Assembly (NCBI RefSeq): GCF_003945385.1
Contig: NZ_AP018920.1
Location: 5,084,001 to 5,148,000 of the forward strand
DNA: 64,000 nt
Origin: Pseudonocardia autotrophica
GTDB lineage: Bacteria; Actinomycetota; Actinomycetes; Mycobacteriales; Pseudonocardiaceae
Direction: 5' to 3'
Numbering within the stretch: position 1 is the stretch's first letter; each line of letters opens with the position of its first letter. A program made the position numbers and the translations under genes. A model generated the notes under the pieces. That model was not told where the DNA came from and did no database searches. It was given only the letters and a program-made list of their open reading frames with translations. This document shows positions 7,192-16,413 of this stretch, piece by piece.

Positions 7192-8078
7192 CGGTCCAGG
7201 CGCTCGAGCAGCCGACGTCGCCACGTCTCGGTGCTCTCGAGGTCGTTGAAGGTGAACACGTGGATCCCGGCCAGTCCGGTGTCACCGGCGGCCAGCGCCG
7301 GGACGATGCCGTCGAGCACCCGGTCCGGCCGGTACCCGCCGGGGGTGAAGAACCGCCAGAGCATGCCCTGCTGCTTGCGCAGGAAACGGGCCGACTGACC
7401 GAGCCCCAGCCCGGCGGAGACCCGGATCAGTTTCTGCCTGCTCACCGCACCGGGTACGCCGACCCGGATCGGCAGCCGCACCCCGGCGGTGGCGATCCGG
7501 CGGGCCCAGCGCACGGTGGCGGACGGGTCGAAGCACAGCTGGGTGACGATCTGCGTGGCGTACGGCGCCTTCGCGGTGAGCGCACCCTCGATCAGCTCGT
7601 CGGCGATGCCGCCGTGCCCCTCCGGGTAGCCGCCGATCCCGATGTGGTCGAACCGGTCGCCGGCGATCGCACGCAGGTCGGTGAGCAGAGCAAGGGCGTC
7701 CGGATAGGCGCCCGCGGGCTCGGCGGCGTCACCGCCGATGACGAACACCGTGCTGATCCCCGCCTCGGTGAGCCGGTCGGCGAGATCGGTGAGGTGCGCC
7801 CGGTCCCGGACGAGGCGGGCCGCGATGTGCGGGGCGACCCGGTAGCCGTGCCCGGTCAGCCGGACGGCGAGATCGACGGTCGGTCCGAGGCCCTTCGCCT
7901 CGGTCGTCGTCACGCTCAGCCCGGTGCCGGTGGGTACGTGCGCGAGCACCTTGTCCCCGGCGCTCGGGAACGGCAGCACCTCGTAGGTGGCCTCGCGCAG
8001 CACCCGGGCGAGCACGGCCCGCCGGTCGGTGCGCCGGGGCCCGGTGCTTCGGTCGGGGGGATCGAGCAACGACGTCAC
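7188..8078 (-). CDS. metF: methylenetetrahydrofolate reductase family protein
   Basis: A 296-aa TIM-barrel protein of the MTHFR family, with the family pattern IGIGGYPEGHGG and the folate/flavin-region segments TQLCFDP and RVGVPGAV. In Sphingobium SYK-6 a dedicated metF next to ligM oxidises 5-methyl-THF formed by O-demethylation. Here the same partner lies in the operon facing the ligM-like gene. The direction in the cell would be 5-methyl-THF to 5,10-methylene-THF. GTG 8078 overlaps the ligB stop (GTGA), supporting the start. It is divergent from biosynthetic MetF, so a catabolic paralog is the best reading. Confidence 0.82.
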   Translation of the reverse strand: MTSLLDPPDRSTGPRRTDRRAVLARVLREATYEVLPFPSAGDKVLAHVPTGTGLSVTTTEAKGLGPTVDLAVRLTGHGYRVAPHIAARLVRDRAHLTDLADRLTEAGISTVFVIGGDAAEPAGAYPDALALLTDLRAIAGDRFDHIGIGGYPEGHGGIADELIEGALTAKAPYATQIVTQLCFDPSATVRWARRIATAGVRLPIRVGVPGAVSRQKLIRVSAGLGLGQSARFLRKQQGMLWRFFTPGGYRPDRVLDGIVPALAAGDTGLAGIHVFTFNDLESTETWRRRLLERLDR

Positions 8079-8926
8079 GGGGCGCTCCGGTTGTCCAGCA
8101 GGGCGAGTCCGGCGGCGGTGTTCGACGCCGGGACGTGATAGGCGGTGTGCACCGTGCGGACGCGGGCGTTCATCGCGCCGCGCATGACCAGCCACATGAT
8201 CAGCTCGATGCCCTCGGACCCGGCGAGCCGGATGTACTCGTCGCGGTGCAGGGCGGTGAGCCGCTGCGGGTCGTCGGCGATCGCGTCCAGGAACATCCGG
8301 TCGAACTCGGGATTGACGAACCCGGCCCGCGCACCGGCCAGCTGGTGCGACATCCCGCCGGTGCCGAGGATCCCGACGGTGCGCGCGCCCTCGTAGGAGG
8401 CCAGTGCCCGCCCGATCGCCTGCCCGAGTGCGTAGCAGCGGGCCGCGCTCGGCTGCGGGTAGCGGATGACGTTGACCATGATCGGGACGACCGGGCAGGG
8501 CCAGGCGTCGCCGGGATCGGGCGTCCACACCGACAGCGGCACGGTGAAGCCGTGATCGACGTCGAGCTCGGAGAACACGGTCAGGTCGAAACCGTCGTCG
8601 ACCAGGTGCTCCAGCAGGTGGCACGACAGGTCCGGGTCCCCGGTGACGTCCGGCACCGCACGCCGGCCGTACCCCTCGTCGGCGACCCGGTACTGCTCGG
8701 CGGTCCCGATCGCGAAGGTCGGCACGATGTCCAGGTCGACGCCGTTCGCGTGGTCGTTGTAGACCAGGATCGCGACGTCCGGGGTCCGCTCGGCCAGCCA
8801 CTCCCGGGCCGGGGCGTAGCCGTCGAACAGCGGTGACCACTTCGGATCGGCCGTCAGGTCGCGGTCCATCGCCGCGCCGATCGACGGCACGTGCGAGGTC
8901 CCCAGACCCCAGATCACCTCAGACAT
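8075..8926 (-). CDS. ligB: LigB-type extradiol dioxygenase catalytic (beta) subunit
   Basis: A 283-aa class III extradiol dioxygenase. Iron-ligand regions typical of LigB are present: GTSHVP with His12, YNDHAN with His59 and a downstream Glu in GSEGIELI. The DVDHGFTVPLS and GTGGMSHQL histidines are also kept. The enzyme opens protocatechuate, gallate or 3-O-methylgallate between carbons 4 and 5 using Fe(II) and O2. It overlaps ligA by eight bases and the metF-like gene by four. The substrate cannot be read from the sequence. Absence of the CHMS dehydrogenase and PDC hydrolase genes from the window favours a gallate-type substrate. Confidence 0.88.
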   Translation of the reverse strand: MSEVIWGLGTSHVPSIGAAMDRDLTADPKWSPLFDGYAPAREWLAERTPDVAILVYNDHANGVDLDIVPTFAIGTAEQYRVADEGYGRRAVPDVTGDPDLSCHLLEHLVDDGFDLTVFSELDVDHGFTVPLSVWTPDPGDAWPCPVVPIMVNVIRYPQPSAARCYALGQAIGRALASYEGARTVGILGTGGMSHQLAGARAGFVNPEFDRMFLDAIADDPQRLTALHRDEYIRLAGSEGIELIMWLVMRGAMNARVRTVHTAYHVPASNTAAGLALLDNRSAP

Positions 8927-9272
8927 CGGTCCGTCCTCCCGCCGCCATCGCGGCCGTGAACTCCGCCTCGGTCATGCCGGTGAACACACCGCCCAGGTAC
9001 TGCATCGAGCGTCCGTCCATCATGGCCAGCTTGTAGATGTAGAAGATGCTGCCGCCGAGATCGAGCATCGCCTGCCAGTCGCGTTCCAGGACGGCCGTGG
9101 TCTGCTCCGCCGACAGCTCGAACCGCAGGCAGTACGCGGCCTCGTCGGCGCGGAAATCGGCCCGCGCCCCTTCGGTGCGCAGCGACTGCAACATCCGGTT
9201 CAGCGGCCGGCCGCGGCGCCCGCTGGGACCGTCGAAGACGTAGGTCCCCGGTAGGTCGCTCCTGGTGGTCAT
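8919..9272 (-). CDS. ligA: LigA-type extradiol dioxygenase alpha subunit
   Basis: A 117-aa protein matching the small helical LigA subunit, with LNRMLQSLR and the C-terminal DLGGSIFYIYKLAMMDG and QYLGGVFTGMTEAEF segments. LigA caps the active site of LigB. ATG 9272 follows a G-rich ribosome site and lies about 28 bases below a TAGCGT box. It leads the operon ligA-ligB-metF-purU, driven from an intergenic region with two inverted operator copies. Separate alpha and beta genes exclude the fused single-chain gallate dioxygenases of the GalA/DesB kind. Confidence 0.87.
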   Translation of the reverse strand: MTTRSDLPGTYVFDGPSGRRGRPLNRMLQSLRTEGARADFRADEAAYCLRFELSAEQTTAVLERDWQAMLDLGGSIFYIYKLAMMDGRSMQYLGGVFTGMTEAEFTAAMAAGGRTDV

Positions 9273-9306
9273 GCTCGGTTCCCCCCGCGGTCGGCTCCGG
9301 GTACCG

Positions 9307-9312
9307 ACGCTA
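9307..9312 (-). promoter_or_regulatory. candidate -10 box of ligA
   Basis: On the minus strand the sequence is TAGCGT. The near edge of operator copy 2a is 71 bases upstream, matching the spacing at ligM (70) and the CoA ligase (71). Confidence 0.55.
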
Positions 9313-9383
9313 GGAGCCGGGCGGGCCGCGGCCATCGCCCGGATGTCCCGACCGGCGGCCGCCGCCGCGCCCCGTCCGCCCCG

Positions 9384-10925
<1,542 letters not shown>

Positions 10926-10929
10926 TCCC

Positions 10930-10965
10930 CCGGGGCGGGCGCGCCGTCCGGCGCGCCCGCCCCGG
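10930..10965. terminator. bidirectional hairpin terminator
   Basis: A perfect 16-bp stem (10930-10945 with 10950-10965) and a 4-base loop, four bases after the ligM-like stop and three before the stop of the convergent MaoC gene. Confidence 0.8.
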
Positions 10966-10968
10966 TGT

Positions 10969-11433
10969 TCACACCAGGTGCCGGGTCAGGAAGGTGACCA
11001 CGCAGGCGGGCTTGGTGGCGCCCTCGACCGTGATCGTCATCGTGATCGTGACCTGCAGACCTCCGGTCACCTCGGTGACCTCGTCGAGGACCGCGGTCGC
11101 CCGCAGCGTGGAACCGGTCGGCACCGGCGACGGGAACCGCACCTTCTCGCAGCCGTAGTTCACGACCATCGAGAAGCCGTCCAGCCGCAGGATCTCCGGC
11201 AGCAACCGCGGCACCAGCGACAGCGTCAGGTAGCCGTGCGCGATCGTGCCGCCGAAGGGTGTGCCGGCGGCCCGCCGCGGATCGACGTGGATCCACTGGT
11301 GGTCGCCGGTGGCCTGCGCGAACAGGTCGACGTCGTGCTGGGTCACCGTGACCGGGCCGCTCTCACCGAGCACCTCACCGCGCGGCAGCGCGCGGACGCC
11401 GTCGATCCCGGTCGCGACCGTCGGGGCGCTCAT
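10969..11433 (-). CDS. MaoC-like (R)-specific enoyl-CoA hydratase
   Basis: A 154-aa hot-dog-fold protein with the hydratase motif ATGDHQWIHVDP (residues 41-52), containing the catalytic Asp44 and His49. It would hydrate an enoyl-CoA. ATG 11433 overlaps the SDR stop (ATGA), so hydratase and dehydrogenase are coupled. With the CoA ligase across the divergent region this makes an activation, hydration and oxidation set, suited to shortening an aromatic side chain such as a cinnamate. The chemistry is known for the family; the aromatic substrate is inferred from the neighbours. Confidence 0.85.
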   Translation of the reverse strand: MSAPTVATGIDGVRALPRGEVLGESGPVTVTQHDVDLFAQATGDHQWIHVDPRRAAGTPFGGTIAHGYLTLSLVPRLLPEILRLDGFSMVVNYGCEKVRFPSPVPTGSTLRATAVLDEVTEVTGGLQVTITMTITVEGATKPACVVTFLTRHLV

Positions 11434-12332
11434 CGGGTACCCCCGGTGGCCGCGGCGGGCAGCGCCTGGGTGAAGTCCTGCAGCGGGGCCTGCGCGAACT
11501 CGGTGGCCACCGCCTCGGGGCTCCAGCCGCCGTCGCACAGTCGCTCGGCGACCTCCTCCGGGTGGGTCCACAGCGCGATCCGGTCACCGCCCACCGCGAT
11601 CGCCTGCCCGGTGACGTGCGCGGACGCCTCCGACGCCAGCCACACGACGACCGGTGCCGCGTCGTCCGGTGTGCCCAGCCCGGTGCGCCGGACCTCCGGC
11701 GGCACCGGCTCGCCCCGGTCGACGGCCTCGACCAGCTCGCCGAGCCCGGGGATGGTCGCGACCATCCTGGTCAGCGCGGTCGGCAGGATCGCGTTGACCG
11801 TGACCCCGATCTTCGCGTGCTCCACCGCCCAGGTCCGCATCATCGCGACGATCGCGCCCTTGGACGCCGAGTACGCGGTCTGCCCGAAGCTGGCCCGCTG
11901 CCCGGCGGGTGACCCGACCAGGATCAGCCGGCCGCCACCGCCCTGCTCACGGAACCGGGCGGCCGCCGCCCGCCCGCAGGTGAAGGTGCCACGCAGATGG
12001 CTGCCGACGACGAGATCGAAGTCGTCGTCGGTGGTCTTGCGCAGCGTCCGGTCCCGCAGCGCGCCGGCGTTGGTGACCATCGCGTCGAGTCGTCCGAACT
12101 CGCGCACCGCGCGCTCGACCAGCGCGTCGGCGACATCGGCCGTGCCGACCGCGCCGGCCTCGGCGACCGCGCGCCCACCGGCGTCGGTGATCGACGTGAC
12201 CGTCTCCTGCGCGACACCGGGATCGAGGTCGTTCACCACCACGGCGGCGCCCGACGCCGCCAACGCCCGGGCATACGCCCGGCCCAGCCCCCGGCCCGCT
12301 CCTGTCACCACGGCGACCTTGCCGTCGAGCAT
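11430..12332 (-). CDS. short-chain dehydrogenase, likely 3-hydroxyacyl-CoA dehydrogenase
   Basis: A 300-aa classical SDR: NAD(P)-binding TGAGRGLG (10-17), NAG (88-90), and the Ser141/Tyr154/Lys158 catalytic set in VGSPAGQ and AYSASKG. A C-terminal extension of about 50 residues beyond the core resembles the dehydrogenase part of peroxisome-type multifunctional enzymes. That agrees with its coupling to a MaoC hydratase. The ATG at 12332 has a strong GGGAGGT site. The leader from the TAGCGT box at 12462-12457 is about 115 bases, longer than in other island operons. Confidence 0.82.
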   Translation of the reverse strand: MLDGKVAVVTGAGRGLGRAYARALAASGAAVVVNDLDPGVAQETVTSITDAGGRAVAEAGAVGTADVADALVERAVREFGRLDAMVTNAGALRDRTLRKTTDDDFDLVVGSHLRGTFTCGRAAAARFREQGGGGRLILVGSPAGQRASFGQTAYSASKGAIVAMMRTWAVEHAKIGVTVNAILPTALTRMVATIPGLGELVEAVDRGEPVPPEVRRTGLGTPDDAAPVVVWLASEASAHVTGQAIAVGGDRIALWTHPEEVAERLCDGGWSPEAVATEFAQAPLQDFTQALPAAATGGTR

Positions 12333-12456
12333 CCGTACCTCCCTCGCCTGCCCCACCGTGCAGGCCGTCCGGATCCGGCGCCGTCGTGCGGGCACCCGGC
12401 TCCGGCACCCCGGTGGGCGCTTCTCCGACCGCGGGCGTGGTCCGCCCCGGCGTCCG

Positions 12457-12462
12457 ACGCTA
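12457..12462 (-). promoter_or_regulatory. candidate -10 box of the SDR-maoC operon
   Basis: TAGCGT on the minus strand. Operator copy 3 lies 45 bases upstream in the same relative orientation as at galB (44 bases). Confidence 0.5.
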
Positions 12463-12507
12463 GGGGCCGCGCGGCGGCGACGGCGGCGGTCTGCCGTCCC
12501 GGACGCG

Positions 12508-12522
12508 CTACGTCATCCGTCG
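12508..12522. promoter_or_regulatory. island operator, copy 3
   Basis: CTACGTCATCCGTCG on the plus strand, just past the 3' end of the response-regulator gene and upstream of the SDR operon. Relative to SDR transcription it is the reverse orientation, as at galB. Confidence 0.8.
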
Positions 12523-12533
12523 TGGCCGCGCGA

Positions 12534-13220
12534 TCAGCTCTGCGGCGGGACGAGTCCCTGCCGGACCGCGACCAGCGCCGCCTGGGTGCGGGAGGTGAGC
12601 GCCAGCTTGCGCAGCACGTTGCTGACGTGTGTGCGCGCGGTCCGCTCGCTGATCACCAGCTGGTCGGCGATCTCCTGGTTGGACCGGCCCTGGGCGACCA
12701 GGATCAGCACGTCCCGCTCGCGGTGGGTGAGCGCGCCGAGCCCGCTCGGCGGCGAGATCATCTCCTTGGTCAGCTGCCGGGCGACGCTCGGGTCGAGGAA
12801 CACGTCGCCGCGGGCGGCGGCCCGGATCGCGGCGACCACCTCGCCCGGTTCGGCGTTCTTGAGCAGGTAGCCCGATGCCCCGTTGCCGAGCGCGGTGTGC
12901 ACCCGCTCCATCTCGCCGAAGCTGGTCAGCACGACGACCCGCACACCCGGGAAACGCTCGGCGATCAGCGCCGTCGTCGCGGCGCCGTCGAGCCGGGGCA
13001 TCAGCAGGTCGATCAGGACGACATCGGGCAGCTCCCGGTGCACGGCCATCGCACCGAGCCGGTCCAGTACCTCCTGCCCGTCCCCGGCCTCCCCGATGAC
13101 CTCGACGTCGTCGAGGGCCTCCAGGTAGGCCCGGATCCCGCGCCGGACGACGGCGTGGTCGTCGGCGACGAGGACCTTCACCGGGGTGATCGTCGTCGTT
13201 GACTCGGTCGGTGCGTTCAC
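12534..13220 (-). CDS. NarL/FixJ-family response regulator, orphan
   Basis: A 228-aa two-domain regulator. The receiver has the acidic pair Asp20-Asp21, phospho-acceptor Asp71 in LIDLLMP, a Thr in VVLTS and Lys in LLKNAEPGE. The LuxR-type HTH (LTHRERDVLILVAQG...IADQLVISERTARTHVSNVLRKL) is C-terminal. GTG 13220 is chosen for its GGGGAGG site eight bases upstream. No histidine kinase gene lies in the window. It sits between two operator copies inside the catabolic island and is the only regulator there, so it is the best candidate to bind CTACGTCATCCGTCG. That link is inferred. Confidence 0.9.
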   Translation of the reverse strand: MNAPTESTTTITPVKVLVADDHAVVRRGIRAYLEALDDVEVIGEAGDGQEVLDRLGAMAVHRELPDVVLIDLLMPRLDGAATTALIAERFPGVRVVVLTSFGEMERVHTALGNGASGYLLKNAEPGEVVAAIRAAARGDVFLDPSVARQLTKEMISPPSGLGALTHRERDVLILVAQGRSNQEIADQLVISERTARTHVSNVLRKLALTSRTQAALVAVRQGLVPPQS

Positions 13221-13302
13221 TCGCAGCGCCTCCCCTCGGCCGTCCCGGGCTCCGACGCCCGGGGGTCCCAGCATGGCAGCCGGATCGGCGAGGTCACCCG
13301 AT

Positions 13303-13317
13303 CTACGTCATCCGTCG
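13303..13317. promoter_or_regulatory. island operator, copy 4 site (fifth copy)
   Basis: CTACGTCATCCGTCG on the plus strand between the response-regulator start (13220, leftward) and the CoA ligase (13401, rightward). It is 71 bases before the TACCGT box of the ligase. No clear TAnnnT box for the regulator gene was seen. Confidence 0.8.
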
Positions 13318-13388
13318 CGGTCCGCAGCGGCCGGACGACCGCCGCGACGACGGTCATCGGCCGATCGTCCGAGGTGCCGCCGGCTCCT

Positions 13389-13394
13389 TACCGT
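13389..13394 (+). promoter_or_regulatory. candidate -10 box of the CoA ligase gene
   Basis: TACCGT, six bases before ATG 13401. With no ribosome site between box and start, a leaderless transcript is likely. Confidence 0.45.
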
Positions 13395-13400
13395 GACCGC

Positions 13401-15017
13401 ATGGACGTCGCCTTCGGCACCGTGTGGGAGGCCGTCGCCGCCCGGCTCCCGGACGCGACGGCCGTGTGCGAGCCCGGGGCCCGGTGGTCCTACGCCGAGT
13501 TCGACGACCGCGCGTCGCGGCTGGCGACCGCGCTGGAGTCGGCAGGCGTCCGGGCCGGGGACACGGTCGCCTGCTACCTGTACAACGGCTCGGCCTACCT
13601 GGAGACCGTGTTCGCGGCGTTCAAGCTCGGCGCGGTCCCGGTGAACGCGAACTACCGCTACACCTCGGCCGAGCTCACCTCGCTGCTCGACGACGCGGGC
13701 GCCGCTGCGATCGTGTTCAGTGGATCGCTCGCCCCGAACGTCGCGCACGCCGCGGCGCACCTGCCCTCGCTGCGGCTGCTGGTCCGCGACGGCGCCGCAC
13801 CCGACGCCGATCCCGGTCCGGACGCGGCCGACCTGGCCGAGATCCGCCGCAGCACCCCGCCCCGCCCGCACACCCCGCGGCCGGGATCGGACCGGCTGTT
13901 CATGTACACCGGCGGCACCACCGGACGACCGAAGGGCGTCGTGTGGCAGCAGGTCGACCTGCTGCACAGCATCGCGGTCGCGATCTTCGGGCCGCTGGGC
14001 CGCGACGCCCCGCCCGCCGATCTCGACGACGCCGTGGAACTCGCGGTGTCCGCCCGCACCGGCGGCCGGTCGCCGGTCACCCTGCCGGTGGTTCCGCTGA
14101 TGCACGGCACCGGCCTGTTCAACACCCTCGGTGCGCTGCTCGTCGGCGGCCGGGCGGTGCTCACCAGGCCCGGCCGGCTCGATCCGAGGCACGTCTGGGA
14201 GACGGTCGCCGCGGAGCGGGTCGGGACGATCGTGGTGGCGGGCAACGCGGTCGGTGTCCCGCTGGTCGAGGAGCTGGCCAGGGCCGATGCGGCGGGCACC
14301 CCGCACGACCTGTCGTCGCTGCGGGTGGTGCTGAGCTCGGGGACCGCACTCGGCGACCGCACCAAGCAGGCGCTGCACGAACGCACCGAGCTGACCGTCA
14401 CCGACGCGATCGCGGCCAGCGAGGGTGGTCCGTTCGCGTTCGCGGTGACGCACTCGGTGGACGACCTGCCGGCCCGGTTCCGGCCGGTGCCCGCGACCCG
14501 ACTGATCACCGAGGACGGCCGGGTGCTCGCCCCCGGCGAGCCCGGGACCGGGATGCTCGCCTACCGCGGCCCGCTGCCGCTGGGCTACCACGGCGACGCC
14601 GAGCGCACCGCCGCGACGTTCCGGTTCGTCGACGGGGTGCGCTACGCGGTGCCCGGTGACCTGGCCGAGCTGACGTCCGACGGGGTCATCCGGTTCCTCG
14701 GCCGCGGCGCCGGAGTGATCAACACCGGTGGCGAGAAGGTGCACCCGCAGGAGGTCGAGGACGTGCTGCTCGCCGATCCGGCGGTGGCCGACTGCGTGGT
14801 CGTCGGGGTCCCCGATCCGGTGTGGGGTGAGCAGGTGACCGCGGTCGTCGCCGCCCCCGGCGCCGGCCCGGAGCTGCCCGACCGGCTGCGCGACCGGGTC
14901 CGTGCGGTGCTGGCCGGCTACAAGGTGCCGCGCGTCGTGGTCGTGGTCGACGAGCTGCCGCGCACCCCGACCGGCAAGATCGAGCTCGCCAGGGCCAGGG
15001 AGGTCGCCGGGCGGTAG
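13401..15017 (+). CDS. acyl/aryl-CoA ligase (ANL superfamily)
   Basis: A 538-aa adenylate-forming ligase. The AMP-binding motif MYTGGTTGRPKGV is near residues 170-183, a second nucleotide region is at ASEGGPFAFA, and the C-terminal lysine motif is PTGKIELAR. It would convert a carboxylic acid to its CoA thioester with ATP. Placement in the operator-controlled island beside the SDR and MaoC genes suggests an aromatic or phenylpropanoid acid as substrate, but fatty-acid ligases look alike. It is a single-gene unit; the next stretch is a broken Nudix fragment. Confidence 0.85.
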   Translation: MDVAFGTVWEAVAARLPDATAVCEPGARWSYAEFDDRASRLATALESAGVRAGDTVACYLYNGSAYLETVFAAFKLGAVPVNANYRYTSAELTSLLDDAGAAAIVFSGSLAPNVAHAAAHLPSLRLLVRDGAAPDADPGPDAADLAEIRRSTPPRPHTPRPGSDRLFMYTGGTTGRPKGVVWQQVDLLHSIAVAIFGPLGRDAPPADLDDAVELAVSARTGGRSPVTLPVVPLMHGTGLFNTLGALLVGGRAVLTRPGRLDPRHVWETVAAERVGTIVVAGNAVGVPLVEELARADAAGTPHDLSSLRVVLSSGTALGDRTKQALHERTELTVTDAIAASEGGPFAFAVTHSVDDLPARFRPVPATRLITEDGRVLAPGEPGTGMLAYRGPLPLGYHGDAERTAATFRFVDGVRYAVPGDLAELTSDGVIRFLGRGAGVINTGGEKVHPQEVEDVLLADPAVADCVVVGVPDPVWGEQVTAVVAAPGAGPELPDRLRDRVRAVLAGYKVPRVVVVVDELPRTPTGKIELARAREVAGR

Positions 15018-15030
15018 CGTCCGGCGGCTG

Positions 15031-15255
15031 AGCCGGTCCGGCCCCGTTCTCGACACCTGGATGTACTACATCCACCAGGTCGAGCGGCACGTCTTCATCG
15101 TGACCTACGGCTGCCGTCCGGTGTCCGACGTCGATCCGGTGTTGTCCCACGAGCACAAGGCGATCGGCCTCTTCGCACAGTCCGAGGTGGACGGACTGAC
15201 CATGCCCGACGGGTACCGGCGATCGATCAGGACCTGGTTCGAGCGGACCGGCTGA
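15031..15255 (+). pseudogene. C-terminal fragment of a Nudix hydrolase
   Basis: The 74 codons ending at 15255 read VLDTWMYYIHQVERHVFIVTYGC, then SHEHKAIGLFAQSEVDGLTMPDGYRRSI, the usual end of a Nudix protein. The Nudix box itself is absent; upstream sequence belongs to the CoA ligase end. It is a remnant at the border between the catabolic island and the conserved proB-obg block, consistent with an insertion junction. Confidence 0.65.
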
Positions 15256-15287
15256 GGCGCCGCTGCCCGGTGGATCCCGCAGGCGAG

Positions 15288-16406
15288 CTACTGGACCAGC
15301 ACCAGGTCGTCGGCGTGCACCAGCTCGCGGCGCTGCTCGGGCGGCAGCTCCCGGCTCCGGCGCCCGATCATCGCGGGCAGTTCGGCGGCGTCGTAGGAGA
15401 CGACGCCGCGAGCGATCGGACGGCCGTGCGGCGCGAGCAGCTCGACCACGTCACCTGCGACGAAGTCTCCGGAGACGCCGTGCACCCCGGCCGCCAGCAG
15501 CGACCGGCGGCGGGTACGGACGGCCTCGACGGCGCCGTCGTCGAGATCGAGGGCGCCGCGGACGTCGGCGGCGTGCCGCAGCCAGAACCGCCGTGCGCTC
15601 ATCCGGCGGCCGGAGGCGCGGAACGCGGTGCCGACCTTCGGGCCGTCCGGCACGGCATCGACGGCGGCGGCGGCCTCCTCGGCGGAGGTCAGCAGCACCG
15701 GGATCCCGGCGGCGGATGCCATCGCCGCGGCCGTCACCTTGGTCGACATCCCGCCGGTGCCCAGGCCCGAGCCGGTCCGGGTCACGCTGATCCCGGCCAG
15801 CTCCGCCGGATCGTCGACCTCGGTGACCAGCGACGATCCGGGGTCCCGGGGGTCGCCGTCGTAGAGCCCGTCGACGTCGGAGAGCAGCAGCAGCGCGTCC
15901 GCGCCGACGATGTGCGCCACCAGCGCGGCCAGCCGGTCGTTGTCACCGACCCGGATCTCAGCGGTGGCGACGGTGTCGTTCTCGTTGACCACCGGCAGTG
16001 AGCCGAGCTGCAGCAGGCGCTCCAGGGTGCGCTGCGCGTTGCGGTAGCTGGCGCGCCGGATCATGTCGTCGGCGGTGAGCAGTACCTGCCCGATGCCCTG
16101 GCCGTGGCGGGCGAACGACGCCGAGTAGGCGTGCGCCAGCAGCAGCTGCCCGACCGACGCGGCGGCCTGCTGGGTGGCGAGATCACGGGGCCGCCTGCGC
16201 AGCTGCAGCGGCGCGAGCCCGGCCGCGATCGCCCCGGACGACACCAGCACCACCTGGCTCCCGGCGTGCCGGCGGGCCATCAACGCGTCGACCAGCCCGT
16301 CCAGCCGGGCCGGGTCGAGCCCGCCGGTGAGACTGGTCAGTGACGACGACCCGACCTTCACGACGATCCGGCGGGCCGCACCGATCGCGGATCGGGTCGA
16401 ACTCAT
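15288..16406 (-). CDS. proB: glutamate 5-kinase
   Basis: A 372-aa protein with the amino-acid kinase domain (VVKVGSSSLT at the N-terminus, VSSGAIAAG, PVVNENDTV, GDNDRLAALVA, TGGMSTKV) and a C-terminal PUA domain. It phosphorylates glutamate in the first step of proline synthesis. It follows obg with a 7-base gap, the standard actinobacterial order. The usual downstream proA is not here; the region beyond is the fragment-marked island border. Confidence 0.95.
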   Translation of the reverse strand: MSSTRSAIGAARRIVVKVGSSSLTSLTGGLDPARLDGLVDALMARRHAGSQVVLVSSGAIAAGLAPLQLRRRPRDLATQQAAASVGQLLLAHAYSASFARHGQGIGQVLLTADDMIRRASYRNAQRTLERLLQLGSLPVVNENDTVATAEIRVGDNDRLAALVAHIVGADALLLLSDVDGLYDGDPRDPGSSLVTEVDDPAELAGISVTRTGSGLGTGGMSTKVTAAAMASAAGIPVLLTSAEEAAAAVDAVPDGPKVGTAFRASGRRMSARRFWLRHAADVRGALDLDDGAVEAVRTRRRSLLAAGVHGVSGDFVAGDVVELLAPHGRPIARGVVSYDAAELPAMIGRRSRELPPEQRRELVHADDLVLVQ

Positions 16407-16413
16407 CCCCTGC

